From positions 8,688,724-8,752,723 of the forward strand of contig VCAZ01000006.1 in NCBI GenBank assembly GCA_005784505.1: a stretch of 64,000 nt of DNA. The letters run 5' to 3'. The notes under the pieces are model-generated. The model was given only the letters and a program-made list of their open reading frames with translations. It was not told the DNA's origin and did not search any database. Positions 37,701 through 52,425 of this stretch are shown here, piece by piece (position 1 is the first letter of the stretch; every line of letters starts with the position of its first letter). The position numbers were made by a program, and so were the translations under genes. The stretch comes from Bagarius yarrelli (Eukaryota > Chordata > Actinopteri > Siluriformes > Sisoridae).

Positions 37701-40700
37701 CATTAAAGACATGTTTGTCACCTTTAAATGAAATGACCTATTTTTTGCAGCAGCTCATGCTCTTTAAGGAGCGGTGCATGGCAATATGTTATAAAAGATT
37801 GGCTGTGTTTTTTGGTGCAACCCAACCCACAAACAGCTCTGGGGTATATCATACCTATGTATAAGAACGCTACAAAAGAGATTATACAAGAAAAGCCATA
37901 TAAGCCCCCCAAAAATGAAAATGAACAAATAAAAGAATGAATGTGTTTTATTAGACATACACTAAATGGCTATCCATCTGTCAGGATAGTAAGTTTACTG
38001 TCCTAAAATATTCCCTATTCCCGTCTACTGTGCTCAGAAGCACTTAAAGCGAGATCATGCACATTGTCCATATTAGCAAGTTAACTACTGTACAGTTTGC
38101 CTCCCTGCTGGTTCTTGAGTGGCGAGTGCTGACGAGCTCTTTGTCGCCCGTGTCTCTCTAAAGAGGAAAGGCAACGGCTTATGTTGAGTTGACTGGGTGC
38201 CAGACCTTCCAGTTTGGCCTGATCCCTCAAGCATGAGCTTCACACATTCAAGCTGTTTCAACAGCCTGTCAGCTAATGGGATTTGGGAGAGGTACATTAA
38301 GCTTGTATGAATCTGTGAGGGAGAGAGAGGCTAGATGCTCATATTGCTGTGCCATATTAAAAGGGCCGGCAAAGTGTTTTTCTGCTCAATGTTTTCCTGT
38401 TAAGTGTCAGGCCACATATGCTGGGGAAAAAAGTACCAATGGCGCTGATACATTCTGTTTATAGTGCATTAAACCCATAGAAACCCCTATTTGTCCAGCA
38501 GAGAACCGTGTTTATCCCCTATGAGTCAATCTGTCCACAGGGGAAGATTGTGTGTGTGTGTTCCTCTTAACTTAAGGAGGCCACTAAAGAGAATGCCATA
38601 TAGCCGACTGTTATACTGAGGATACTATTGCTCATCTTTCTCCAGGCTTTAAAACACACCTTTTTTTACAAAGCAGTGTAATTTCTAATGCCGTGACATT
38701 GAACAGTTTATGACATGCTTCAGAAACAAATCCATATGGTGATCCATTTAAATTCAGAGATTTCTATTTTGTGAAGACCAATAATATTTATCAATGATCA
38801 CAATAAAATAAATTGCTAAGCTGCGATTTGCTAAATGTCTGTCTTCCTGGTGTCATGAGTGGCTATAACAAAAAATACAGTACTAAAAACCAAAAAATAC
38901 CTTATCTGCAGTCTGTACAGACGCCCAGGTTTATCTTAAACTCTTTCACTATACAACAAAATGCAAAAACAACGGGCTGTGTGATAAATCTCAGCAATGC
39001 TTTGTGCTCCAAGACTAATGTGTGTGAGTAATCACAGGAATAATTGATAAACCAGATAAGATTTAATGTCCCTGTCTGTCACTGAGGAACGGCCAACCTC
39101 TGGCACTTTGACATGTGTATAGTGTGAGCAGGGATAAAGTGTGTGTGTGACTGATGGATCTATGTTTGGGCAGATGACAGTGGTGGTGCTAAAGCGTGCT
39201 GTTTAATTAACCCTACAGTGAACTGCTTGTCACAAATGCCCATTCCCTCCTGATTGAGACTCAGCGGTTCTTAGGGAAGGGCAGGAATAGGGAGGAGGGA
39301 ACTGGTGGGGGATTGGGGGTGTGTGGGGGGGCATAGTGATAATGTGAATCCACAACAGAAGATTGCTTTTTTATTCTATTTTATGGGTCAGTGATCTGCA
39401 TTCATTATGGAGCTGGGTACACGTTCAGTTGTAAGAGTAATGCTTCTTTCCTCTAGACTCTGGAGTTGGTAGAGGGCATTAATCTGTGACGTCTTTATCT
39501 AGTGATAATTTAAGCCGTAAATAAAGGGGAATTTACTGCAGGATTATCTCTCCTTTCATTTGAACAAAAATTAGATGATCATCAGCTCCCTGTTCTATCA
39601 GATCAATTGAATTATAATCAGTCAAAACCTTGATTATTCTTGCCATCGTGATCTATCCTGCCCCCATTTGATAAAGATGCCAGTGGTTCAGTACAGAAAA
39701 AGTATTTGAGATTTGAGCTCAGAACAGGAAAGAGGGAGATCAGCCTATGGAATTTTCCAACAGAAACTCTAAATCAGGGCTATGTTTAACCCCATTCATT
39801 TAATATATTGATAGTATGCACACACACGCACACACACACGTGCCCACGCTCTCTCTTGTTTCTCTGATCTTTCATAAGGATAATGGATTCCCCAGACTGA
39901 AAGTCTATCACAGGGGCTACTTCTTCAGTTTAATCAATAGGCAGCATATGACAGTGGGTCAGCAGTCAACGTTGTGTCCAGCATCCTCAGGCAGCCGGCT
40001 GATGGTTGGGCTGTAGGAAATCTGCTTAAAGCCCACACCAATTAACTTCAGGATGATGAATGTAAGGGGTGGGCAAACGAGTACTGCCGCTTTTATGTGC
40101 ACAAGCTTGTGTTTAAGCAAGGGTGAAGTACGTACGAGAAGAGTCTCAGCTGCTTTGGTAAAGCAGGGGTGGGGGGGGGGAGAGAAAGGATAGGGGGTGT
40201 CTTCAAATAGATAAAACTGTCAAGCTCTGGTTCTAGGTCTGCCCACCCCTAATGATTATGTCAATCTGTGTAAGTGCACCCACATTGGAGCTGTCAGAGG
40301 GTAATCAGTCAAAGCTGGGTTTGTAAAAAGAGCTGGGAAGACCCACGAGGCAAGGCACAAAGCTGAGGCGCATTTGCATAGGGAATTACCCTAATGTTTG
40401 GAAACGAGGAGGTGCAGGGGTCAGACTCTTTTGTTGAGGTTGTCAGTGAGTCCTCCTGAAATGAAGTGAACAGCATGTGTGCATTCTCATCACACACTTC
40501 ATAAAGTAAAAGAAAATCTAGTTAAAGGGAGACCAGAACAATAGGTACAGCACAAATCACATTTTTACCATATGGGGAAAAAGTTGTTTTACATATACAT
40601 AAATATGGATAAACACCCAAATACAAGGCTTAAACACAAAGAAACTGTTTAAGTGTACAGTATAGAACATAAAGCATAAACAATCATTTTTAACAGCAGA

Positions 40701-43539
40701 AAAAAAATTACCAATTAAAGGTGAATTAATTCTTTGTGTATTTTCATGTTACTTATTTAATAATGGTTATTTAGTTTAATTACATATTTAAAAAAAAAAA
40801 AAGTATTTTTGTTTCTATGTTTGTTTGAAGTCATTTACCCAGCAATTAGGTTAACATATACTGATAAATTGAGTACCTCTACATTCATTCTTTTCTTGCA
40901 TCCCTTATTTACTTAAAGATTTGAAAATGTTGTAAAACTAAAATGAATTGTGCACTTGTCAATACACTGTGTATTTCATTATTCACTGTGTATCTCAAGT
41001 CTTGATCCTAATGAGGATGTTTAGGTTATGTTATAATAACACCTGGTCTCTTCATATAAAGTTAGGCACTTACAGGACGTATAGTTGGCTGCTCCAGTGA
41101 GTGATTTTTGCTTGCTTGCTTTATAGCTTGTAATCTGCAAGGCCATATACTATGCAGCTGCACCATAAATCATTTGTATGTCCTTAAAGGTCAGCAATAA
41201 ATTATCTACATTCATTTTGTTAATTTTTTCTAATTCTTCTTATTCTACGTATTTTAATCCAAATGCTATACATTCCTGCCCCTTAAACCACAATATGGCA
41301 TAAAATATGATATGTGATATTAAATCTAAAAGATTTCATAACTTTTCCTTCTATTTAATGCAAAAATAACGGCAGATTATTAGAAAAAATTAAAGAATTA
41401 GATATCAAATACAAATGCAATGTCCATAGTGTTACTTTGGGTAAGAACATTTGCTGCTCTGACATCAGTTATCTAGTTATAATACATTTTATAGATAGTT
41501 ATGATTTAATTTCTTGTTACTTGTAGGTTTGTTATCAAATTAAACCAGGGATTTGATTACAAATGAGAAGGCTGTATTAAAAACTAATAAGATAATAATG
41601 ACTATGTAATGACTATGTAATTACATTAATATGAACTAGTAGGTATAAAAGGAGTAGAGTTTATCTCTTAAGGTTAATGAGAATAAAGTCTGTCCTTAAT
41701 AGATAATGAGGTACAATGCGGTTAGAAATTATATCAGTTGGAGTTTTTACTGTTATAACTATCAGTAGTATAGTCCATCTGATAAAGATTACAATAATTT
41801 TAATTATAATGTGGATTTTAGATACAACTACCCAGTGCAGAAATATAGAGCGCCACTCACACTAATTTTGTTCTATTTATTCATAAATTATAATAATTAT
41901 AATTTATTTATTTCTAAAGTTTTTTTAAATTAAATTTTACCAGACTGATATAAAAGCAAGGTTCTCTTCTTTGACTTTTCTTAGAGTAGAATTTATTTAA
42001 GTTATTTACCTGAAGTAGACAAAGACTTATTTCCAACCTCACTTATAAAAATGACCATGCACCAAAATAATATTTAATAATGGACGCATCGCATAGTAAA
42101 AAACAATGTTTCAAGGTCTGTTAAGAACTTTTCTTTCTACAAAAAGAGTTTTCATATTTTCTGTATCTTTTACAAGTAAAGGTTCAGATAACCTTATAAC
42201 CACCTTTCTGTGCTTCAGATTTGTTAATGGTAGAATACTCCAACACCCACCAAAAATTAAAAAAATCAGATTTTTAATAAGCTCAAAGCATGTCCTAGGA
42301 GTGGATAAACAGAAAACATCATGTGACTCTATACAAGATGAATATCATCATAGAAAGCAACAGCTGCCACACTTAGAACAGTCAAAGACCAGATGCCACC
42401 CTGATACCACTACAGATTCTCACTACTGAGATTGACACAATGTGATTAATGGGCAAACTGTCACTTGAGTTTGGATACGAAGCAAATATAAGAGTCTGAC
42501 ACGTCAGTTTACAGTTGTCAAAAATTACTTTCAATGTGATAAACATTTGTACGCACAACCCATTTTTTATATTCTATACAATGCAGACCTCTCCAAAACA
42601 AATATGCTAGAAATTACTCGTCTATTTTTTGTAACTTTTAAATAGATCGACCAGGTTGCATCATGCATGCTTATCTTAGTTTTTTCTCAACTAGGACTCC
42701 TACTGTGACAACAGCCTGTGAGATCTCATTTAAGATCATTTACATGAGGATATCTTTCATTCTTCCCTTAGACAAGGCTTATCCCCCATGATAAATCAGC
42801 TCAACATTAAACACAATGCATAGGTCAGCAGTTCTCCTTCTTTAATCTTCCCTCGGTTTCTGCAATCTGCCTATGGCTCTCTTTTGTCTGCCCTCTGTAG
42901 GGATACGTACACCCGCCTCTTGACAAGCTTTGCAGCTATGTTCGGTATAGTCTTTCTCATAAAAGGAAAAAATTCTTCTAATCAATCCCTTTTAGTATGT
43001 TATCTGTTACTACTGACACCTTAAGTCCTTATCGATTAGCCATTATTTTGCTGGATAATCTCGTGTCAGTGGGACATTATAAAAATTAAGCCATTCTCAG
43101 GGTGCACGTACCTTAGCAGCAGGGTCGATTATTCTATTTAGTTGTTTTTATGTAAGAAGCTTGCTTGGCTAATAAGATTACTCAAACATGTCATACACAG
43201 TCTGAGGCTGTTTTTGTTCAGCCATAGCATTTGAAATCTCTAAACATGTAAAATGCAGTAAAAGCAGGTGCATATTTATATATTAAGTGCTTTATTAATA
43301 TAGTATTTTTATTAGTATTGACATTTCTTGTTTCTTTGAGACGGAAAAATACATATTATTTTATTATTACTAATAATATTAACTAAATCTGTTCTGTATT
43401 TTGTATGAAATACAGATAATTTCAACACAGAATGCAAAAATTTTTTTTTTAATTACTGTGTAAAGCCTTGTTTGGGTAGAAAGTATATCAGATGAGTGAA
43501 TATCATTGAGTTCAGCTCCCATGTGTGTTGTATCTTAGA

Positions 43540-43880
43540 AATGCGCTAGTCTGATCCCTGACTCCAGCAACTCTCATGTGTGTAAATGCCTTGGGCTTCC
43601 TCTTTAGCCCTGAGCAAGCTTTCATTAATCGATCTCATTCGGAAGACGGATGCTAATTCGCGCACACTATGAGCGCAGTGGCTAGTTGTCATGGACCAAC
43701 AAAACAAGCCTGTTTCTCTAAACAGACATCTGGCAAGTAGTGGCAGAGAAAACCACATTGTTAGGGGAGGGAAAGTGAGGCAAGACAAATAAAATTACTG
43801 CTTGGGTTGTGAGATCGGTGGGAGCCTTCCCTGCCTAATCTCACCGATGGGAGGGCACACGGCTGTTGTAATCCAATTAT
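43540..43880. promoter_or_regulatory. Enhancer-like non-repetitive block
   Basis: GC-richer and CpG-containing, with dense homeodomain-type motifs (CATTAATCGAT, GCTAATTCGC, CCAATTATAG). No plausible coding frame. Its position in the lbx1 to slc2a15 interval suggests a developmental enhancer, by appearance only. Confidence 0.3.
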
Positions 43881-46179
43881 AGGAGCATAAGCAATTTGTT
43901 AGACACTTCACATAATGTAACTATTTCCCAATAAACTCTGACTTGTAATAGGATTGCTGAGCAAGTGTATAAATTCTGGGAGAAAAAAAGGCGGTTCAGA
44001 GAGTGCAGCCGGGGCCACGGAAAGAGCAGTAGCATCAGCATAATCCTCCATGTTCCACACACAGGCTACTAGCTTTGTTAAAAACAGCACTTGTTCTGCA
44101 TGGCCATATTAAAACTGTAGAATCTAAAGGAAAAGATAAATTATTGCTATGAGCACTGATGTCAGATTGTTATATACTTTTCCCAGTAATATTCACTCAA
44201 CTTAAATTACTAAACTCATCTTCAAAATGACATTCATCTTTAAATGACTAAATTGCAAAATTCACATACCAGCACATTTGACAAAACTGAACCATTGCAA
44301 ATAGTCTGCAAATGATCACCGATAAATTTTATTTTATGACCTCAATCAGTTTTAGCATAGGTACATTATATTCACGTAATGATAATATCTTAGATATACT
44401 GTAGTAATAACGTTTTTCAGGACCTAACCATAATTATGCGTCTATACATTCATCCATCACACTGTAAAAAGCACAGTAACTCATATTGAAAGAATAATCA
44501 TTAAATTCACATCACAAAAATATGACCATATGTGAATGTCTGCCTCAAGACTGTATTTTAGACCAACAAGAGTCAAAACCTCTCTCTGTTCCTCTTTCGT
44601 TTCCCAATGTCTGAGGCTGCAGTGCTGTGGGTGACATATGCACTGGCTGCTGCTCAAAGCTGTTTGGCTGTGAGTGAAAGGAACAGAGGGCTGAGAAGAG
44701 AGAGCCCATTCCCCTGTGAGTGAAGGCAAGCAGTCAAGGTCGGAGGAGACCAGGATGGGGTTAATGAAATGCTAGCAGCAGGAGCGGGAAGGGGAAACTC
44801 CAGTGGTAATTTACAAGCCTCTCCCCTGTAGGGCTGAAGGTTACGCACAGCCTATTGGGAAAAGTAGGAAAAAAACAGGACGAAAGGATGGATCTGTTAA
44901 GTACTAAATTTAAACTTAAAAAAGTTACAGTTGTTTAAAAATAAATGTTGTAATATCCGGTGCGTCTTTCCGCACCTAAGGTTCTTTTACTGAAACTAAT
45001 AAGAAAGTTCTAGCTGTACTTTAATTAAGTTAACAAACAATAGTGCTTAAAAAGCATTCTAATAGGACAGCTTTTATCTTCTCCCCGTAATTTACATTGA
45101 ATGATGCTATATTTGGCTTCGTATAAAATTGCAGAACATCTTTAGAGACCCCATATAAGATATATCAAGGCCTTGCACTCATATTTTCAATTTTTATTAA
45201 GTTGTGTCGCTAATAAAAGCCTGGACATTAGTGATCGCGGTAATAAGACTGCTTTAAATTACAGCCCTAATTCCAGACGATGTACCCCACCATTAACGTG
45301 CTGCTGACCCAGCTAAATATTCTATCTTGATGGGACTCCTGGCTCTGGCATAAAAATATCTGAGGTGTAATCTTCAACTGATTTACCTGCCATTTTCTCA
45401 CCATCGTCTAATAAAAAGGGCAAGAGCAGCATGGCTTTGTGGGACTAGTTTGATTAGGGATGCATAATTGTACCCCACTTTGGTCGTTTTCATGCCTTAT
45501 AACCCTTATAATATGTAATGAGAGGGGCTCGCGAGACAAACAGAGTGCGGCGTAAGCATAGCGAAGCTGGGAGAAGTGCAGGTTTAGAGGCTTTATCTGC
45601 CTCTAGAGGCAAAGCCGTTATGATGTACATCACTAGCTGAACTGGAGGCAGGGCTACTTATACACATCCCGCTTGACACATTGTGAGGTATTGACCACTT
45701 GTTCTTTTTGGTTAGATGCTCTGCTAAACAGCAGGTAAAAGCCGACTGGACTTTCAGGCGAACTCATAAAGGCTAATAAAGCAAGACAAAGAGATGGTTC
45801 AGAATTGTTAGGCAAGGCAAAAAAAAAAGTCAACAAGACACCCTTGCCTGTTCGTACACATATTTTAGCAGCTTTAAACCAAGTTAAGTCAATGTCTTTT
45901 GTTATGGTATTTGAGTCAATGATTGCTACTGTTCCTGTTTCAGGGAAAGTTCAAGGCATTAGTCACGAAGCAAAACTGTGACACTGACATTACAATCCAA
46001 ATGGATGTGTACGACCATCTCTTCCCAACTCTCTGAGGTGGAGGTAATGAGATGCTATATCACCATGATGGAGGGAGGGGAAATCTGATTAAGATGTGTT
46101 TGCATCCAACGTTTCAACTCACTGCGAAACTCATAAAATGCATTTGCTGTCTCCCCCATAACTAATGGCTGGTTTTCTC

Positions 46180-46500
46180 GGCTTTGACAGCGAGCCGCGT
46201 GTGTTATTTTGTCCGGGTATTATAATAATAATGAGAGCAAATTAGAACAATCAATTTCCATGGGTGGTTCTTGATTGGGGATGATGGGCAATATGGCACT
46301 GGGTAATCCATCTTCCTGCCCCTGTCTCATTAATGGCCGCGACGCCGCAACAACAGCCAATGGCAGCGCGGCACAGAGGAACACATGGGGGCCCATTCGG
46401 CGAGCCTCTGTTCAATTAGCAGCAGTGGCGATAAACAGAGTGATGGATGCAGGCGCACACATGCTGCAGCTTGCATATAGCGCTTCCATTTAAAGCTTCT
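46180..46500. promoter_or_regulatory. Enhancer-like block with GLI-like site
   Basis: Non-repetitive, GC-rich and CpG-containing. TGGGTGGTT at 46261-46269 matches 8 of 9 positions of the GLI site TGGGTGGTC. Homeodomain-type and SOX-type motifs (AATTAGAACAATCAATTT) are near 46238-46256. Overlapping 67- and 72-codon frames on both strands have no recognised protein. Confidence 0.32.
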
Positions 46501-47439
46501 CTGTATGAACACTGCATGACTGGAGGCACTCATGACAAGGATTTTTAGGGCTTACAACACACAGTAGTTAAGCATTTTGTAGATGTAAAAAAATACCTTT
46601 TAATCCACTAGTTTTGTATTCCTATGTTATTAAAAGAATTTTTATTCATTCTACTGAAAAAATAAGTAAAGTGTCCACAAGATGGCCTCAGTGCTTTGAC
46701 ATATGTCAAAAACATGCCAGCTATTACCCAAATATTTGACTGCCACGAGACATGTCAGGAATACTACACTGAAATAGAGTAAAACGTTTTAATTATAACA
46801 TCCTTTTATCAGTTAATACAAAAATAACTGGGCCATCTAAATCCAACATAAAACAAATTTTAGCTAAATTCCTTCACAATATATCACTATCTCATGAGAA
46901 CCACAAATCTTATTTCAGAGAGACTTAAGTAAGTCAAAGGACATCATTGCTTTGTGGAACGTGGTCTCCTGTCAGGTGTGTGAGTCCCTGATTACATTCA
47001 TCAGAAAATCAGCCATTGAGAGAGAGGATATTAAGTTTCAGGAGCTGCTATCAATCTAAGTCACTCCTAACGTGATCAGGTACACCGCGGCCTTGTATTC
47101 CATACACGGGGACCTCGTACTCTCTCTGGCACCAATCAAGCACAGTTCAACATACACACATACAGGCTATAAAAAAGAACAATCGTACAGGTTATACAGA
47201 AAATAAAAAAATCTGTAGCTGGCATGGAGCTGGGCACAGTTCACTTTGTAATCCTTGACAACCCTTTTCACCCCTTACACAGTGTGCTGACGAGCACATT
47301 CAGCCACTGACTGATCACTGATCAGTGTTGTACTAAGCGCTTTAGGAGAATTTTTGTCCCTGTAGCAATCAAACTGTAAAATTCCTCCCTTTAAGTGTTG
47401 GGACAGTTTAATGTGCAATAATCAGCCATAGTAACTATT

Positions 47440-47700
47440 GGCCTTTATACATATTATATTTTTACCATTTTTACTTATTAACATTTTCGCCAGTTTACAA
47501 TTACTGTGTAAAATATTATAGTTTTTACACCATTGTTTGTACAGTATTTGTACAAATAATATTATAATATGGTTTCGTTTTACTTTTTTCTTCTTGTATA
47601 TAGTTTATATATCTTTCTGTCTCTCTTCCACTTTTATTACAGCAACTGCAACATGGCAAAGCAATTTCCCTCTGAGATTAATAAAGTGTTTTGAATCCTA
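47440..47700 (+). mobile_element. Probable LINE 3'-end fragment
   Basis: The right part (caatttccctctgagatt, then AATAAAGTGTTTTGAATCC) resembles the tail found at the end of many fish non-LTR retroelements, preceded by a T-rich stretch. No reverse-transcriptase coding part is present. The left boundary is approximate. Confidence 0.45.
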
Positions 47701-50700
47701 AATCTTCTATATGTTTACTGTATTATGTCAGTGTATAAAAGGGTCATCTGATCAGGAATTAATATGTTTTCCTTAGTAACATTATAAGCACTGATATATT
47801 TTAGTAATATAATTTCTATTGAATTTAAATTAAATTGGCTTTAAAAGGAAAGGAAAAAGATAGACAGGGTCATATAGCAAGATCTGTTTCCGTATTTTCT
47901 GTATAACAAAATATTTTAACATGGATACACATGTATATATAATGTCTTATATAAGACACAGATGTATTTTTATGTCTAAAACCAACATTGTGTTGTTGCT
48001 GATTTGGTTTAAGATACATGTGAAGAAAACTGATCTCACAGTGAAAAAGGCACAAGGGTCACTGACCTGAGCAGGAATTGTAGCCCACAGTTCTTCCACC
48101 ATTACACGACGCAATTAAACATGGGACAAGACAGAGGCCAAAATAAGGGAAAAAAATATCGATCTAGCCCTGAAGGGACATCTGAAGTTACAGCCCACCT
48201 CCTGCAGACAATAAAAACACTATTGTCCTCAAAAATTAGATTCTGGCACACATGTTTTGCCCTGGTTGTAGAAATACTCCACAATTCAGCTAAAATAGCT
48301 CATGCCAAACAAAGAAACAGTGAGCTTTTTATAGCTAGTGTTATCTTCAGGTGAAATAACAGGGTATTTTAGCCACTCTTAATTATCATTTTGTACAAAA
48401 ACCTTGGAAATAAATCATATTTGATATAATACTGCTTAAAATAGCCACCTAATAACACATTTATTTAATCATACGATTCAAAGCATTCTGTGATAACATT
48501 TTACAGGTTTTTTATTTTTCATAATTATTAAAAATGCTTTAAACTATGCACATGGAATTATAATGACTAATGAAATTTGTGTTACAGCATGATAACATTA
48601 TTAAAGCTTAATGGGTAGTTACTGTAGTTGATGAAACTGCGAACAAGAAATCGTTACTAACCTACAAACAATTATAATGATTCATGAATCTGGGCTTAAT
48701 AGAACATGCAAACATACATTATCATTATATATCAATATATTTTATATCACTATAAATACAGAAAGCATAGTATGTGGAGTAATTTATGTTTTTTTCCAGA
48801 CAGGTGAATAACAATTTATTAGACATAAAGTTTATTTGTTTATTTGTTTGTTTGTCCACAAATGTCCATACTATTGAATATCTGTCTTTCTTTTTTTCTT
48901 TTTCTTTTTTAAATCTAAAATTAATTATCTTCTATCATAAGTGATTATTTTGGCTTTAAAATTGTATTTAAATCATATTCTTGTGTGTTAACTGCAAATC
49001 AAATAATTCTGGGTCAGTAAAATAAAAAATAGCTTTTGATTATTATTAAAGTTTTAAAAACAGCTGTATAAAGATAAAACATCTGTAACAGATAGAAAGC
49101 AAATATCTAAAAAGGTTCACTAATGTACTTACATTCTTCAATCATTTGTCCATCTTAAATGCTAAACAACACCTTTATATGGCAGTTAAAAATAGTTAGC
49201 AGGATATTGAAGTAGTATATAAAACTGACCAACTTAAATGCATTACAGTTTTAAACTAGAGTTCACATCTTACCGGCATTCGGAACAGTTATAGACTATG
49301 TTTAATGCTTTTTCAACACAACGCTGTCTCTTACCATTTAATTTTACTTTAGTTGAAAAATCTTTTCTCCCAATTTTAGTCTTTGCCGATTTCTTTCTAC
49401 TACCTAGCTCCTCGTGAAAGATAAAGACTTATGAAGCTTTACGCTTGGTCTTTTTAAACTACATTACAGGGCAGTTGTTCAGCCTTAAAGGAATGTACTA
49501 TTTTCTGACTTTAATAGCTCACTGGCACCCACAGTTGAATAATACAATGCTGACTAATAAAGAGAGGTATTATTCTATCAGTCCTACCCTGAGAACATGG
49601 CAGACAGAAAAAAATTGCAATCTCTTTTTAAAATATTCTGTGCATTTAAAGTGATGGTTCTGAAATGTTCCTTTACCAATCTTTTTAAAAACCTTTTTAC
49701 CTCTATAAGTGCTATAAGTGTCAATGCGCTAGCTTACCTGCAGTCAAACATTTTTAGGGCTCAAAGTGAGTCACATTAGTCGTGATAATAAACACTTCCA
49801 GTCACTGAGAAAACAGAAACAGACAAAATAGTAGTGGTGTGGAGGCACTAAACACACAAGAAGCGTTCAATTTAGTAAGTAATGTGTTTTTACGGGACAT
49901 TTTGCAGTTTGTTATAATTGAACCTGTCTTTATTTTACTTAGTGGTGCAAGGTTTTTAAACTGGCTCCTTGGCTGGCTAATAGAGTAGCTGACTATTTCC
50001 TGATTTAGGACTTGAATGTAAATGTCGATTAGTTAAGTTATTTCTCTATATCTCTTATTTTTATTTCATCTGTTCCAACTGTTCATTGTAACAGTATCCA
50101 CCTTACCTCATAAAAAGACGAGTCTAAGATCTATAAAAAATACCTGATGATTTAAAGCTTTGAGTTGACATGTTATCTTGCTAGAAGTAGCTGCAGCTGA
50201 GCTAGCAGACAAGATTTTAAAATGTATGTAATACCGAATCATACCATGTCAAGTTTAAAACCTTTAAAGAAAAAGTAGAATAAACAAAATAGTTTACATC
50301 CTTCTCTTGCTTATATATCTTAATGGTGTGTATAATTGTTCCCATGCAACTCTAGCCAAGCCCAAAGCAACCAGTAGTTTTATACAAAATCTTTAGTGTG
50401 AAAGTGGGGTTCTTCTTTATTTTATGTGATGCCATAATCGATTTACTGGTATACAAGTCACATGGCATAATAAACTGATTAAACAGATGCTAGACAGTTA
50501 TTCACAAGTAATAAATAAAACAATAAAACTTTTCATTTTTATTTTTCTCTGATTTCAATGTCTAACAAGTATTTGATCTGTTAAATTCAGCTAAAGTAAC
50601 TATGCTTTTAGTCGACCTTACAAAAACAACAGAGAGATTTACCAAGTTTCATATTACAGTAAAGTATGAAATTGGCACATAAGTATTTATGTAGTGGTGA

Positions 50701-52380
50701 ATTATAAAGTAGGACAAATGTAAATAGCAAAATAAATGTATTTTTTGCACTACGTACAAACAGCTTTAAATGCTATTTACACCAAGTGCCAATTGAAGCC
50801 AGATTCTATTTACACATTTATTCATTTAAAATAGGTAGATGCTTTTAACAGTGGGTTTTAATATAAAGAAAATACTACAAGAAAAATAGAGACGCAGGAT
50901 CACTTGGAGTAGTCCAAATCTGATAGTGATTAAATTGATTTCATTTACAGTGGTGTCAAAACAAAGCTCAAGATTACATATTATACATGTAAAGTGTTAG
51001 AGTTATTTGTTTTAAATGTATGGAAAAAATTGACTGTATATATTTTGGGTGTGTAGTATTTGATTACTCTTAATAAGGCTTACTGGTCTATGTTTATGAA
51101 TACAGTAAAAGACCCCAGTGGCCTCAGTGTAACTTTAAAATATTTGAACCTTAAAAAGAATTGATTACTTTTCCTGTTGAGATCAAAAAATAGTCATAAG
51201 CAATAAATGTTTTCTTAAAACGGAAGAAAAAATAAATTATTAAATAAATTCACTGGAATAATGTAAATTGTAAAACAATTTAAACTGTTAAAAATGTAAA
51301 TTTCACACTGGATTTACATGATTTCTTTACTAATTCTGGGTTTAAGGAAACCGTGTGCAGAAACAGAGCCAAATCAACAGGCCATGCTAGCAGAACCTAT
51401 AAATCTTTATGCTATAATGAAACTATAACTACACAAACTACAATACAGTATAAAAACCTTAGTTACCTCAAAAGGGGAACATATTTTTCTGATTTTCCAA
51501 ATTTTTTACTCCATCTGTTAATAACTCTCTGATCCCATGATTCCCACTGTGCTAAATTCAAATATATTTCCACCTTCATTTTGACATTCGTGGGGCAAAC
51601 TTCGTTTTTCGAAATTCTGCCAACAAGGTGGGCTTTTTGCACTTAGTGCCAATAGGGACTCTTAAAAAATAAATCCCATAATTAAAGCTGTTTTTCTCAG
51701 CATCATATACATTGGCAAAGAATTAATATTAAAGGTAACATGCATGTGAATAAGGATCCTAGTTTACAGTTTTCTCCACTTATCAGCTGACTCGCTGTTG
51801 CAATGAAATGACAATGTGGCTAAACACTAGTCATTTTAGGGAATCTGTTTAGTTTTAGTTGGAAATTTTAGTTGAAAATTGTTGTTTAATAAAGTGAACT
51901 ATTCCCAGATGAAAATATAACACCCCAAACACATTTTGAACTGAACGTTAAGTGCAGTCTATCTGACCTAACCCGATCAGAAGATATTTGAAACAAATGT
52001 TGGGTCACATCAGTGCTCTTACTATGAAGAACGCTAAAGTGATTCGTGACAATATCTACTGTTAAAATGGCATAAACAAAAACTCATGTTGTGCTATATT
52101 AATATAATTGTTAAAATAAGGATATATTTTTATCTTTTAACATATTTTTTATGGATATTGTTTATATGTTTTTACTCTTTTTTGTGTAGACGATGTTCCT
52201 GATTTTTTTTACTAGAACTCCTAAAAATAATCCAACTCCTAATATTTGCATTTGTTTTAATATCAAATACCAAAACTCATCAATTCACTTTTATGTTCTG
52301 GTTCATCTGGTTTAACTCAACACTTAATAAAAGCTTACTGTCAGTGACTTTACATTCCCTGTGCTGAGGTGAAACAGGCT
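47701..52380. other. AT-rich gene-free DNA upstream of slc2a15
   Basis: No gene, RNA gene or clear mobile element was seen. Composition is strongly AT-rich, with short T or A runs. Small open frames (60-77 codons) are not protein-like. Confidence 0.65.
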
Positions 52381-52425
52381 ACATACTCACCAGCACAGGG
52401 CCTCACTGATTCAGACCTCAGCCTC

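Larger units (their letters stand above)
33921..47430. other. Gene-free DNA with several enhancer-like blocks
   Basis: No gene or RNA gene was recognised. GC-richer non-repetitive blocks near 34500-34760, 36470-36720, 39230-39480, 40230-40460, 43540-43880, 44580-44870 and 46180-46500 stand out from AT-rich flanks and lack credible frames. The rest is plain AT-rich sequence. The 107-codon frame at 42106-42429 has no recognised domain. Confidence 0.6.

Noticed and set aside
37443..37706. 87-codon frame starting with a cysteine- and arginine-rich stretch
   Set aside because: The region is GC-richer but shows no signal peptide, domain or splice sites that would support a gene.
42106..42429. 107-codon plus-strand frame
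   Set aside because: Examined for transposase motifs. None was seen, and composition fits chance in AT-rich DNA.
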